This document shows, piece after piece, positions 33,171 through 40,266 of a stretch of DNA of 40,266 bases (positions are counted from its first letter, which is position 1; each line of letters opens with the position of its first letter). The notes beneath the pieces are model-generated. The model was given only the letters and a program-made list of their open reading frames with translations, ran no database searches and was not told the DNA's origin. The translations under genes were made by a program, and so were the position numbers. The stretch comes from Phycisphaerae bacterium. GTDB taxonomy: Bacteria; Planctomycetota; Phycisphaerae; UBA1845; PWPN01. Location of the stretch: positions 1 to 40,266 of the forward strand of contig JAUCQB010000164.1 of assembly GCA_030372985.1 (NCBI GenBank), written 5' to 3'.

Positions 33171-33424
33171 GACTTCGTCTCGCCAGTTGGTGCTCGGATG
33201 ACAAGCATGTTTTACCGTATTCGACGCGGGGCTGCCAGGGAGAAGGGGAGCTGTCGGTGCTCAGTGCTTCGCGTGCCGTGGGTGCGCGAGGCGACAAGGT
33301 TGCGCTCCGCCCGGACGGCAGTTCCGAAGCCTTGTCGGTTGCGGCATGGTCGACGGCCGTCTAGAATGGACACCCCAGTCGGCTGACCATCGGATTGAGG
33401 CAGCGCAAAATCAGAGGGATAATC

Positions 33425-34354
33425 ATGAGCATCGAGCGGAGCATGGATCGGCGGGGTTTCGTGAAACTGGTGGGTGCCGGGCTGATGGCCGCAGGAGGAG
33501 CACGCCTGGCGGTTGGCGCGGAGGATGCGGCAGCCCCGACGGCCAAGTCGGCGGCGAAGTTCAAGAAGGCCATCGGGTACGAGATGGTCGGCGAGAACCT
33601 GTCGGTGCTCGACACATTCAAGATGCTCAAGGAGCTCGGCTTCGACGGCGTCGAGGTCGCCAGCGGCGGCCGTCCCGATCGCGAGGAATTCCTCAAGGCC
33701 CGCGACGCCACCGGCCTCGAGATCCACAGCGTGATGAACCCCGATCATTGGAAGAAGCCACTGTCGCACCCCGATCCCAAGGTCCGCGAGGAGTGCCGCA
33801 AGAGCATTCAGGGCTCGCTTGAGGATGCCAAGTACTGGGGGGCGAGCGCCATCCTGCTCGTCCCGGCCGTGGTCAACAAGGAAATCGCCTATGACGAGGC
33901 CTACACCCGCTCGCAGGCCGAGATCCGCAAGCTGGCCCCGATTGCCGAGAAGCTCGGCGTGGCCATCGGCATCGAGTTCGTCTGGAACAACTTTTTGCTC
34001 AGCCCGCTGGAGTTCGCCCGCTACCTCGACGAGATCAACTCGCCGATGGTCAAGGCCTATTTCGACTGCGGCAACGTGGTCCGCTACGGCTGGCCGGAGC
34101 AGTGGGTCCGCATCCTGGGCAAGCGGATCTGCAAGATTCACATCAAGGAGTACAGCCGTAAGAAGGCCCAGGACGAGGGCGTCTGGGCGGGCTTCGACGT
34201 CGAGCTGATGGAGGGCGACTGCGACTGGCCCTCGGTCACCAAGGCCCTCCGCGAGGTCGGCTACGGCGGATACATTACCGCTGAGGTCAAGGGCGGCAAG
34301 AAAGCCCGTCTGGCCCAACTGGCCGGGCTGATGGACAAGATCATTTCCGGCTGA
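33425..34354 (+). CDS. Tat-exported sugar phosphate isomerase/epimerase-like protein
   Basis: This 309-residue protein starts at the ATG at 33425, after GAGGG; a frame opening ten codons earlier adds nothing. The N-terminus is a twin-arginine signal (R9-R10 in SMDRRGFVKLVGAG, hydrophobic to ~30). The mature part is a xylose-isomerase-like TIM barrel: ELGFDGVEVASGG, GLEIHSVMNP, VAIGIEFVWNN (E184), VKAYFDCGNVV (D214), CKIHIKEYSRK (H239) and GYITAEVKGG (E287), the usual metal-ligand set. Such exported epimerase-like proteins are common beside Gfo/Idh/MocA genes in Planctomycetota, and one lies 745 bases downstream on the same strand. The substrate is probably a sugar or uronate, unspecified. Confidence 0.9.
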   Translation: MSIERSMDRRGFVKLVGAGLMAAGGARLAVGAEDAAAPTAKSAAKFKKAIGYEMVGENLSVLDTFKMLKELGFDGVEVASGGRPDREEFLKARDATGLEIHSVMNPDHWKKPLSHPDPKVREECRKSIQGSLEDAKYWGASAILLVPAVVNKEIAYDEAYTRSQAEIRKLAPIAEKLGVAIGIEFVWNNFLLSPLEFARYLDEINSPMVKAYFDCGNVVRYGWPEQWVRILGKRICKIHIKEYSRKKAQDEGVWAGFDVELMEGDCDWPSVTKALREVGYGGYITAEVKGGKKARLAQLAGLMDKIISG

Positions 34355-35099
34355 GGCGTTTGCCGGCTTGAGGTCATCGGTCATCGACGTGGGCTTTGCG
34401 CGCCCCACATCGGCTCAACATGTCCCCGCTTTGTCGCACAGTTCGGACAATTCGTCTCGCCTGCGGATCATTTTCTCCTTTCGCCTATCGCATTGATGTG
34501 CCATTTGGCTCCGGCTGCCCGCTGGAAGTGGTCATTGGTCGGACCGAGGCCTAGGCTGGTTTGGTTGCCGCGACGGCGCTTTTTTGCGAGGCCGCGCGGC
34601 TGCTGACGATGAGGAGAAGACAAGCGGGCTTCGAAGGACTCAGACAGAACTCCAGCTCCAGTGGCGACAAGCTGTTGTACCGACAAGAAACGTGGGACTC
34701 GTCGCTGACGTTCTGCTGGTGACGGTCCGGTTGGCCCGTAAACAGAATCCAAGCCGCCGCCTCAAACAGGGACTCTCGGGGCCACACCCGACGGTCCGGT
34801 CTGGGGTAACACCTCCGCAATTCGCCGCCGGGTCAGGGCCGGCGTCGAATCTATCCCCCAGTGCCCTGGAACATGACGACCGGCCACACCCTGGTCGCCA
34901 TGCATTCCAGGGCACATTTCTTTGCGCTGGCGGCCCCTGCTTCTTTCACTCGTGACCTGTGTCCGCAGGGCCCCGCGCAGGAGCCGAAGGCCGGCCGGCA
35001 TTGAACTGACCCGGTCAAGCGGTTAGTCTCATCCGGCCCAGAGGCGGCGGCGGCAAGTCCGGCTGCCAGACACGGTTTCGTCATTTTTAGGGGTGGATT
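34355..35099. other. Long intergenic region with a hairpin element
   Basis: About 745 bases between two same-strand genes, the longest gap in the window. Open frames here (both strands, up to 123 codons) lack ribosome sites and recognisable motifs, so I call no gene. The one clear structure is the hairpin at 34861-34915, listed separately. Confidence 0.5.
34861..34915. repeat. Long imperfect palindrome (hairpin-forming element)
   Basis: GTGCCCTGGAA (34861-34871) is perfectly complementary to TTCCAGGGCAC (34905-34915). Inside, CATG (34872-34875) pairs with CATG (34899-34902) after a two-base bulge, and CGACC (34877-34881) pairs with GGTCG (34893-34897) after one mismatch. That is 20 base pairs around an 11-base loop. 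It lies 184 bases before the Gfo/Idh/MocA start and lacks a T-run on the plus strand. It could be a mobile palindrome, an RNA structure or a terminator. Confidence 0.75.
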
Positions 35100-36488
35100 A
35101 TGCACAGCCAAGACAGGTCGAGCAACGGCACCGACGCGGTATCGCGACGGAGTTTTCTGAGTGGGACGATGGGCGCAGCGGCAGGACTGGCCGCGCCTTA
35201 TGTCATGAGTTCTCGGGCAACGGCGGCCGAAACGCGGCCGGCCGCCCCCCAGGTAAGTCCCAACGACAAGATCCGGATCGGGCTGATCGGAGCCAACGGC
35301 CAGGGCAACTACAGCCTCGACCAGTTGTTGCAGCAGCCCGACGCCGTGATCACCGCCGTCTGCGAGGTGTTTAAGGATCGCCGCGACAAGACCCTTGCCA
35401 AGTGCAACGGGACTGCCAAGCCGTACAACAATTACCGCGACGTGCTCAACAGCAAGGACGTCGACGCGGTGGTGATCGCCACGACACCGCACTGGCACGC
35501 GCTGATGGCCATCGAAGCGGCCGAGGCGGGCAAGGATTTCTACCTGGAAAAACCCATGACCCTGACGGTGGGCGAGTGCCTGGCGGTTCAGCACGCGGTC
35601 CGCAAGCACAGACGCATTACGCAGGTAGGCACACAGGTCCATGCCACGGCCAATTACCGGCGAATCGTGGACGTCATCCGCTCCGGCATTCTCGGGCCGA
35701 TCAGCATGGTTCGCGTCTTCCACGTGCTCAACCAGGGGCCGGAGGGCATCGGCAAAACACCGCCGACGCCTGCACCTGAGGGCCTGGACTGGGAGATGTG
35801 GCTGGGGCCGGGACCTAAACGGCCGTTCCACCCGGTGCTCTTCGAGGATTCGGCGCATCACCCGTCGTTTATGGCCTACAGCGGCGGCTGGACGCCGGGC
35901 ATGGCCCCGCACCTGCTGGACCTGCCGTACTGGGCCCTGCAGCTCGACCATCCAATTTGCACCAGCAGCACGGGCGGGCGCTACATCATCGACGACGACG
36001 GCGATGCGTACGATTTCCAGCAGATCCAATGGCAGTTCCCGAAATTGACCGTCTGCTGGTGGACCTCTCTGGTCAACAGCTTCGGTTTCGACACGCAGGG
36101 GCAGCCGGGGACGCATCGTCGGCGTGGCATCTACTTCCATGGCACCAATGGCACGCTGATCGCCGATTACGGCTACCTGAAGATCGTCCCCGAGGGCGAC
36201 CGCATGGAGGAGGAGGACGTCGAGAAGGTTGAGAAGGTCACCCCCGACTCGCCGGGCCACCATCGCGAATGGCTCGACGGCATCCGCACCCGCCGCCCGC
36301 CGAGCTGCCACGTCGGCTATCATTACAAGGTGGACATGGCCATCAACCTGGGGATGCTTTCGCTGAAACTCGGCCGTTCGGTGCAGTTTGACCCGGTGAC
36401 CGAGACCATCCCGAACGATCCCGAGGCCAACAAGCACGTGAATCCCGTGTACCGCGAGCCGTGGAAGTTCCCAGCGCAGTACGTGTGA
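35100..36488 (+). CDS. Tat-exported Gfo/Idh/MocA family oxidoreductase
   Basis: This 462-residue protein has a twin-arginine signal (R16-R17 in DAVSRRSFLSGTM, hydrophobic to ~43). The Rossmann motif is IRIGLIGANGQGNYSLDQ (~58-75), then DAVVIATTPHWHALMAIEAAEAGKDFYLEKPMTL with the EKP triplet at 150-152. The C-terminal half (YSGGWTPGMAPHLLDLPYWAL, HHREWLDGIRTRRPPSCHV, LSLKLGRSVQFDP, YREPWKF) fits the alpha/beta substrate domain. It resembles the protein at 10731 in layout but the two are diverged, so they are paralogues rather than a recent duplicate. The start has a GGGGTGG-type ribosome site. Likely acts on a sugar outside the cytoplasm. Confidence 0.92.
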   Translation: MHSQDRSSNGTDAVSRRSFLSGTMGAAAGLAAPYVMSSRATAAETRPAAPQVSPNDKIRIGLIGANGQGNYSLDQLLQQPDAVITAVCEVFKDRRDKTLAKCNGTAKPYNNYRDVLNSKDVDAVVIATTPHWHALMAIEAAEAGKDFYLEKPMTLTVGECLAVQHAVRKHRRITQVGTQVHATANYRRIVDVIRSGILGPISMVRVFHVLNQGPEGIGKTPPTPAPEGLDWEMWLGPGPKRPFHPVLFEDSAHHPSFMAYSGGWTPGMAPHLLDLPYWALQLDHPICTSSTGGRYIIDDDGDAYDFQQIQWQFPKLTVCWWTSLVNSFGFDTQGQPGTHRRRGIYFHGTNGTLIADYGYLKIVPEGDRMEEEDVEKVEKVTPDSPGHHREWLDGIRTRRPPSCHVGYHYKVDMAINLGMLSLKLGRSVQFDPVTETIPNDPEANKHVNPVYREPWKFPAQYV

Positions 36489-36500
36489 ACTGCGGGGTGG

Positions 36501-36523
36501 CCCAGGTTCGTCTTGAATCTGGG
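36501..36523. terminator. Hairpin after the Gfo/Idh/MocA gene
   Basis: CCCAGGTTC (36501-36509) pairs with GAATCTGGG (36515-36523) through 9 pairs including one G-U, with a 5-base loop. It starts 13 bases past the stop codon. No strong T-run follows, so terminator function is only likely by position. Confidence 0.4.
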
Positions 36524-36652
36524 TTCGCACATTCCTTTGGGCCGAGCGGTTCGTTGACGAGTAGCTGTACGCGTCGGCCTACCGGTCGGCGGTACCTGGG
36601 TCATCCGCCAGTGTGTATCTCCGTTACCTTGTCGTACAATCAAGGCAAGGAG

Positions 36653-36901
36653 ATGCAGGTCCTGGATGACCAGCAGTTCATCGTCCGCGATCCGCAGGTC
36701 TGCGGTGGTCAACCGGTGATTCGGGGCACAAGGGTGACGCTCCAGACCGTGCTGGCGAGCCTGGCGGACGGAGATGGGATCGACGACATCCTGGCGGACT
36801 TCCCCACACTTGCGAGAGAGCAGGTCGAAACAGTCATTGCCTTCGCGGCTGCTTCCGCCAGCGAAGATCTGCCCACTCCTGGCGTCCCCCACCTGACATG
36901 A
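36653..36901 (+). CDS. DUF433 family antitoxin-like protein
   Basis: This 82-residue protein is a clear DUF433 member: FIVRDPQVCGGQPVIRGTRV, then TLQTVLASLADGDGIDDILADFP and LAREQVETVIAFAAAS, a winged-helix-like fold. The ATG at 36653 was chosen because homology begins there; upstream in-frame sequence is not family-like. AAGGAG directly abuts the start, with AAGG 9 bases upstream as an alternative site. A TACAAT at 36635-36640 could be a -10. Its stop overlaps the DUF5615 start by 4 bases, the usual arrangement of this putative antitoxin with its PIN-like partner. Confidence 0.92.
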   Translation: MQVLDDQQFIVRDPQVCGGQPVIRGTRVTLQTVLASLADGDGIDDILADFPTLAREQVETVIAFAAASASEDLPTPGVPHLT

Positions 36902-37245
36902 GGCTCAAACTCGACGAGAACCTGCCGGCCCGGCTTGTGGGTGAGCTTTCCGCGTTGGGACACGACGTGGATACTGAGCCCGAGCAGGGGCTACAAGGGT
37001 CTCCAGACCCCCGCGTCTGGAGCGGAGCCCAGGGGTCGGGACGGTTCCTGATCACCCAGGATCTCGATTTCTCCGATCTCAGGGTTTTCAGGCCTGGTGC
37101 GTACCACGGCATTCTCCTTGTCCGTCTCCGCGAGCCCTCGCGTCGATACCGGATCGAGAGAATCCGTGACATCTTCAAGAATGAGGCCGTCGAGCGATGG
37201 ATTGGTGCCTTCGTGGTCTGCACCCAGAGCAAGGTTCGGGTTTGA
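36898..37245 (+). CDS. DUF5615 PIN-like protein (putative toxin)
   Basis: This 115-residue protein starts at the ATG that overlaps the DUF433 stop (ATGA). DUF5615 features are MRLKLDENLPARLVGELSAL (D6, E7), GHDVDTEPEQGLQGSPDPRVW, GRFLITQDLDFSDLRVF (the D-x-D-F-S block) and GILLVRLREPS. These acidic residues sit where PIN-type RNases bind metal. DUF433/DUF5615 pairs are regarded as toxin-antitoxin candidates; toxicity of this copy is inferred. No separate ribosome site is visible, so its translation depends on the upstream gene. Confidence 0.92.
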   Translation: MRLKLDENLPARLVGELSALGHDVDTEPEQGLQGSPDPRVWSGAQGSGRFLITQDLDFSDLRVFRPGAYHGILLVRLREPSRRYRIERIRDIFKNEAVERWIGAFVVCTQSKVRV

Positions 37246-37399
37246 TGGCCGGCCTCAAGGGGCTCCTGAGCCCAAGTATCACCAGAACGAATGCGTGTTT
37301 CCGCCGCGAGCATGTCGTGGTATTGTCTTCGTGTTGCCGAGATGCTGATTCGGCCTGTCCCGCAAGGGGATTGGCCTGTCGCTGGGGTAAGACTGCACC

Positions 37400-38461
37400 G
37401 TGCTGATAAGCGAACTGCAGTATGAGCTGCCGCCGGAATTGATTGCTCAGGAGCCGGCGAAGCGGCGGGACGCCAGCCGGCTGTTGGTGCTGGACCGGTC
37501 CACGGGCGGGCTGCGGCATGAGGTGTTCTCCAGCCTGCCGCGCCTGCTGCCCGCCAAGGCGTTGCTGGTCATGAACGACACGCGCGTGCTGCCGGCGCGA
37601 CTGTACATGGTTCGGCGAAGCGGCGGGCGGGTGGAAGGCTTGTTTCTGCGGGAGGCCGAGGGGGGAACATGGGAGATTATGTTGACCGGCTCCGGTCGTC
37701 TCAAAACGGGCGAGGAATTGCAGATCGACGGCTCGACTCGCCGACTGCGGTTGATGAAGCCGATTGCGGGAGGCGTTTGGCTTGTCGAGCCTGTACCCGG
37801 CGGAGCAGCGGTGGAGATCTTGGCCGAGTGCGGTCACCCGCCGTTGCCGCCGTACATCAGACGAGGCCGGCACGACGGCAATACCGACGTCAAGGATGAG
37901 CGGGAAGAACTGGATCGCGAACGATACCAGACGGTTTACGCCCGACAACCCGGGGCGGTCGCCGCCCCGACGGCCGGTCTGCATTTCACCCCTGAAGTGC
38001 TGAGCGACCTGCGGACCGCGGGCATGGAGACCGCCTGGGTGACGCTCCATGTGGGCGTGGGCACGTTTGCTCCCATCCGCTGCGACGACCTGGCCGAGCA
38101 CAAGATGCACGCTGAATGGTATGATTGCCCGGCGGCAACCGCCGAGGCCGTCAACGCAGCCCGGGCCGAGGGCCGCCCGATTGTGGCCGTGGGCACCACC
38201 AGCGTCCGCGTGCTCGAAACCTGTGCCGACGAGAGCGGCCACGTCATTGCCGGCAGCGGCTGGACGCGGCTGTTCATCTATCCGCCATACCGGTTCAAGG
38301 TCGTGGACGACATGGTGACCAACTTTCACCTGCCGGGCAGCACGCTGCTGGCGATGCTGTTCGCCTTCGCCGGGCGCGAGGCGATCCTGAATGCCTACAA
38401 TGAGGCAATCCGGGAGCGGTATCGCTTCTACAGCTATGGCGATGCAATGCTGGTTTTGTGA
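37400..38461 (+). CDS. queA: S-adenosylmethionine:tRNA ribosyltransferase-isomerase
   Basis: This 353-residue enzyme transfers and rearranges the ribose of S-adenosylmethionine onto preQ1 at tRNA position 34, making epoxyqueuosine. Conserved blocks are YELPPELIAQEPAKRRDASRLLVL, LLVMNDTRVLPARL, GHPPLPPYIRR, YQTVYARQPGAVAAPTAGLHFT, LHVGVGTFAPIR, VGTTSVRVLE, LFIYPPYRFKVVDDMVTNFHLP and RFYSYGDAML. Length is normal. The start is a GTG at 37400, exactly at the family's usual beginning, with GGGGTAAG upstream. No tgt or other queuosine gene is adjacent. Confidence 0.97.
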   Translation: MLISELQYELPPELIAQEPAKRRDASRLLVLDRSTGGLRHEVFSSLPRLLPAKALLVMNDTRVLPARLYMVRRSGGRVEGLFLREAEGGTWEIMLTGSGRLKTGEELQIDGSTRRLRLMKPIAGGVWLVEPVPGGAAVEILAECGHPPLPPYIRRGRHDGNTDVKDEREELDRERYQTVYARQPGAVAAPTAGLHFTPEVLSDLRTAGMETAWVTLHVGVGTFAPIRCDDLAEHKMHAEWYDCPAATAEAVNAARAEGRPIVAVGTTSVRVLETCADESGHVIAGSGWTRLFIYPPYRFKVVDDMVTNFHLPGSTLLAMLFAFAGREAILNAYNEAIRERYRFYSYGDAMLVL

Positions 38462-38480
38462 GGAACGTGATGAAGGAAGC

Positions 38481-38582
38481 GTAGGGCATGGTCGAAGCCG
38501 CCGAAGGCGGCGCAGACCTGCCAACCCAGGTAGAACAATGCGGCAGGTCTCGGTCGCCTTGGCGACCTCGACGCTGCCCTAC
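38481..38582. repeat. REPIN-like inverted pair of GTAG-headed palindromes
   Basis: Two related ~41-base palindromes face each other. Unit 1 (38481-38522) begins GTAG and folds GGCA/TGCC, GGTC/GACC and GCCGCC/GGCGGC around a GAA loop. Unit 2 (38542-38582), read on the minus strand, also begins GTAGGGCA and ends GAGACCTGCC, with a GGTCGCC/GGCGACC core. The units are joined by a 19-base spacer, and AGACCTGCC (38514-38522) also pairs with GGCAGGTCT (38542-38550). A GTAG head before an imperfect palindrome is the mark of bacterial REP elements moved by TnpA-REP (RAYT) transposases. It lies between queA and rtcB. Confidence 0.8.
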
Positions 38583-38624
38583 GGCGCGGTCTGTCGCTTT
38601 TCGCATCCGTTCAAGGGAGTTGTG

Positions 38625-40034
38625 ATGAAGTCGCGCGATTTGATCAAGATGGGATATCCGGCCGGTCCGATCCTGCATCTGGCTTTGTCGGCAGCGGGCG
38701 AGGCCCGCGTCTCGGGTCAGCGCAAGTCGAGAGTCGTGCAGACCCTGCGCATGCTGCTGATCGACGCCCACTCCTACGTGGAAGACCCCTTGTTCGGCAA
38801 GATCGCCAGGGCGTTGATCGCCGCCGGTCTGGTGGCCCAGCCCAAGCCGACAACGGCCGACTACAAGCTCAACGAATCGCTGCAATACCAGGTCTGGGGC
38901 GACGAGATCGACGAACAGGCTCACCAGCAGATGCGAAACGCCTGCAAGCTGCCCATCTCGGTGGCCGGGGCGCTCATGCCCGACGCCCATGTCGGTTACG
39001 GCCTGCCCATCGGCGGCGTACTGGCAACCGATAACGCGGTCATTCCGTATGCCGTCGGCGTGGACATCGCCTGCCGGATGATGATGACCGTCTTCGATCT
39101 GCCGCCGCACCTGGTGCGCGATCAGGACGACCGCTTCGAGGCGATTCTGGAGAACAACACCCGCTTCGGTATCGGGGCCGAGTGGAAGCCGAAGCGCGAA
39201 CACCCGGTGATGGACGAAAACTGGAACATCACGCAGGTAGCCGCCCGTCTGAAAGACAAGGCCCACCGCCAGCTCGGGACCTCGGGCTCAGGCAACCACT
39301 TCGTCGAGTTCGGCGAGGTCACGTTCCTGGAGCCGGTGCGCGGCGTGCCGCCGGGGAGATACCTCGCCGTGCTGTCTCACAGCGGCAGTCGCGGCCCGGG
39401 CAATGAGGCCGCGGGCTTCTACAGCAAGTGGGCCATGAGCCGGCACGGCTCGATGCCCAAGGAACTGCGTCATCTGGCCTGGCTCGAACTGGACGGTCCG
39501 GGGGACGAATACTGGGCGGTCATGGAACTGATGGGCCGGTACGCCTCCGCCAACCACCACATCATTCACCGGCAGATCGTCAAGGCGGTGGGGGAGCAGC
39601 CCCTGCTGCAGATCGAGAACCACCATAACTTCGCCTGGAAAGAGCAGCACGGCGGGCGAACGGTGATCGTTCACCGCAAGGGCGCCACGCCGGCCGGCAG
39701 GGGCATGCTGGGCATCATCCCCGGCTCGATGGCGAGCCCGGCCTATGTGGTCGAGGGACTGGGCAACGAGGCGTCGCTGGAGTCCGCCGCGCACGGGGCC
39801 GGCCGGCTGATGTCCCGCGGCGAGGCCATGCGGACCTTCAAGTGGTCGCAGGTCAAGCAGCTCTTGAAAGAAAAGGGGGTAACGCTGCTGTCCGCCGGCC
39901 TGGACGAGGCCCCCTGGGTCTACAAGGACATCGATAAGGTCATGGCCGCCCAGGAATCGCTCGTCCGTCCGGTGGCTCGGTTCATGCCCCGTCTGGTAAA
40001 GATGTCGCCACCAGGGGACCGCCCGGAAGACTGA
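38625..40034 (+). CDS. rtcB: RNA-splicing ligase RtcB family protein
   Basis: This 469-residue protein starts at the ATG at 38625, with AAGGGAG upstream; the longer frame runs back through the repeat element and is not coding. RtcB ligases join RNA 2',3'-cyclic phosphate or 3'-phosphate ends to 5'-OH ends using GTP and Mn2+. Visible motifs are PDAHVGYGLPIGG, PYAVGVDIACRM (metal-ligand Asp and Cys), GTSGSGNHFVEFG, LSHSGSRGPG, ENHHNFAWKE, VHRKGATPAG (near the guanylylated-His region) and ESAAHGAGRLMSR. The GVDIACRM form, rather than GVDIGCGM, marks a bacterial RtcB-like subfamily whose natural RNA is less clear. No rtcA or rtcR is adjacent. Confidence 0.93.
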   Translation: MKSRDLIKMGYPAGPILHLALSAAGEARVSGQRKSRVVQTLRMLLIDAHSYVEDPLFGKIARALIAAGLVAQPKPTTADYKLNESLQYQVWGDEIDEQAHQQMRNACKLPISVAGALMPDAHVGYGLPIGGVLATDNAVIPYAVGVDIACRMMMTVFDLPPHLVRDQDDRFEAILENNTRFGIGAEWKPKREHPVMDENWNITQVAARLKDKAHRQLGTSGSGNHFVEFGEVTFLEPVRGVPPGRYLAVLSHSGSRGPGNEAAGFYSKWAMSRHGSMPKELRHLAWLELDGPGDEYWAVMELMGRYASANHHIIHRQIVKAVGEQPLLQIENHHNFAWKEQHGGRTVIVHRKGATPAGRGMLGIIPGSMASPAYVVEGLGNEASLESAAHGAGRLMSRGEAMRTFKWSQVKQLLKEKGVTLLSAGLDEAPWVYKDIDKVMAAQESLVRPVARFMPRLVKMSPPGDRPED

Positions 40035-40266
40035 CCCTTCCACGGCCCCGAAGCCCTTCAGCGACTCAACTCATTCACATCCTCCTCTCGCAGGTTGCTT
40101 GGCGCAAGCCCGTTATCCGGTCCCCGCCTCCGCGACGCTCTGCGTCCACTGCGGTAAAACACCACCCCTTTGACTGCTGATAGCTGATCGCTGAATGCTT
40201 GCCCCGAGCTCTGTTGAGGGGCCCACAGCTCTCCGAAAACTAGCTACGTCCCCGTTTCGAGACTTG
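40035..40266. other. Intergenic tail of the window
   Basis: The last 232 bases hold no gene I can support. They contain the GCTGATN heptamer repeat at 40176-40196. No terminator hairpin with a T-run is seen after rtcB. Confidence 0.5.
40176..40196. repeat. Heptamer tandem repeat (GCTGATN)x3
   Basis: Units GCTGATA, GCTGATC and GCTGAAT lie head to tail. The unit is the same as at 27423-27450, about 12.7 kb away, and in the same orientation. Confidence 0.85.

Noticed and set aside
31773..33386. 537-codon open frame on the plus strand
   Set aside because: It is antisense to gatB, which is complete and unmistakable. The composition (Gly/Ala/Asp/Val-rich) is that of a mirrored frame.
34584..34955. 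123-codon open frame in the long gap
   Set aside because: No ribosome site, low-quality composition, and it runs through the hairpin at 34861-34915.
38391..38624. Upstream extension of the rtcB frame
   Set aside because: The open frame continues 78 codons upstream, but this part overlaps the end of queA and the inverted palindromes; RtcB homology and a good ribosome site begin at 38625.
39020..39080. GVDIACRM instead of the classical GVDIGCGM in RtcB
   Set aside because: The metal-binding Asp and Cys are kept and this form occurs in a known bacterial RtcB-like branch, so it is a subfamily feature rather than a defect.
1..40266. tRNA, rRNA, CRISPR array, insertion sequence
   Set aside because: I looked through the intergenic stretches for T-arm-like GGTTCGAATCC boxes, regular direct repeats with spacers, and transposase motifs, and found none. 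A covariance-model scan would be the decisive test.

Overview
The window is GC-rich, gene-dense DNA that looks like a Planctomycetota chromosome, probably a Phycisphaerae-like lineage from a metagenome. The reasons are the mix of secreted S1-type sulfatases, Tat-exported Gfo/Idh/MocA oxidoreductases and xylose-isomerase-like epimerases, proteins ending in a BACON-like domain plus a dockerin-like Ca-binding tail, and an exosortase inside an exopolysaccharide operon. The assignment is inferred from gene content only. The first 41 bases are not biological: bases 9-41 match the Illumina Nextera read-1 adapter, and they cut off a sulfatase gene, so the window begins at a contaminated contig end.

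Regions. (1) 42-4715: three sulfatases (one truncated) around a Tat-exported endonuclease/exonuclease/phosphatase-fold enzyme. (2) 5229-12038: a membrane diguanylate cyclase, a small membrane protein, a secreted clan GH-A-like glycosidase with a dockerin-like tail, a HEAT-repeat protein and a Gfo/Idh/MocA oxidoreductase. (3) 12159-15691: a DUF4160/DUF2442 pair, a large unrecognised secreted protein and a TerB-like protein. (4) 16148-23285: an ATP-grasp/HAD pair, then a polysaccharide operon of export lipoprotein, exosortase and Wzz/BY-kinase-like protein whose Walker A lysine is arginine. A terminator hairpin follows. (5) 23391-30063: a CBM/BACON/dockerin-like secreted protein, a ketose 3-epimerase-like enzyme, a nucleotidyltransferase-like/radical-SAM-like/SPASM protein lacking the usual radical SAM cysteines, a DUF115 (MptE/Maf-like) protein, and aat. 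(6) 30327-31596: DUF2442, HEPN and MNT genes. (7) 31689-40034: gatB, a Tat epimerase, a second Gfo/Idh/MocA protein, a DUF433/DUF5615 pair, queA and rtcB.

Together the genes suggest a heterotroph that scavenges sulfated polysaccharides and modified sugars: sulfatases, glycosidase and CBM protein outside the cytoplasm, epimerases and oxidoreductases for the released sugars. It also builds its own exopolysaccharide and sorts proteins by exosortase. Small toxin-antitoxin-like modules are scattered among housekeeping genes (gatB, aat, queA, rtcB).

The strongest non-gene signals are a REPIN-like pair of inverted palindromes with outward GTAG heads between queA and rtcB, heptamer tandem repeats at two distant intergenic sites, and a long imperfect hairpin at 34861-34915. 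I see no tRNA, rRNA, CRISPR array or insertion sequence.
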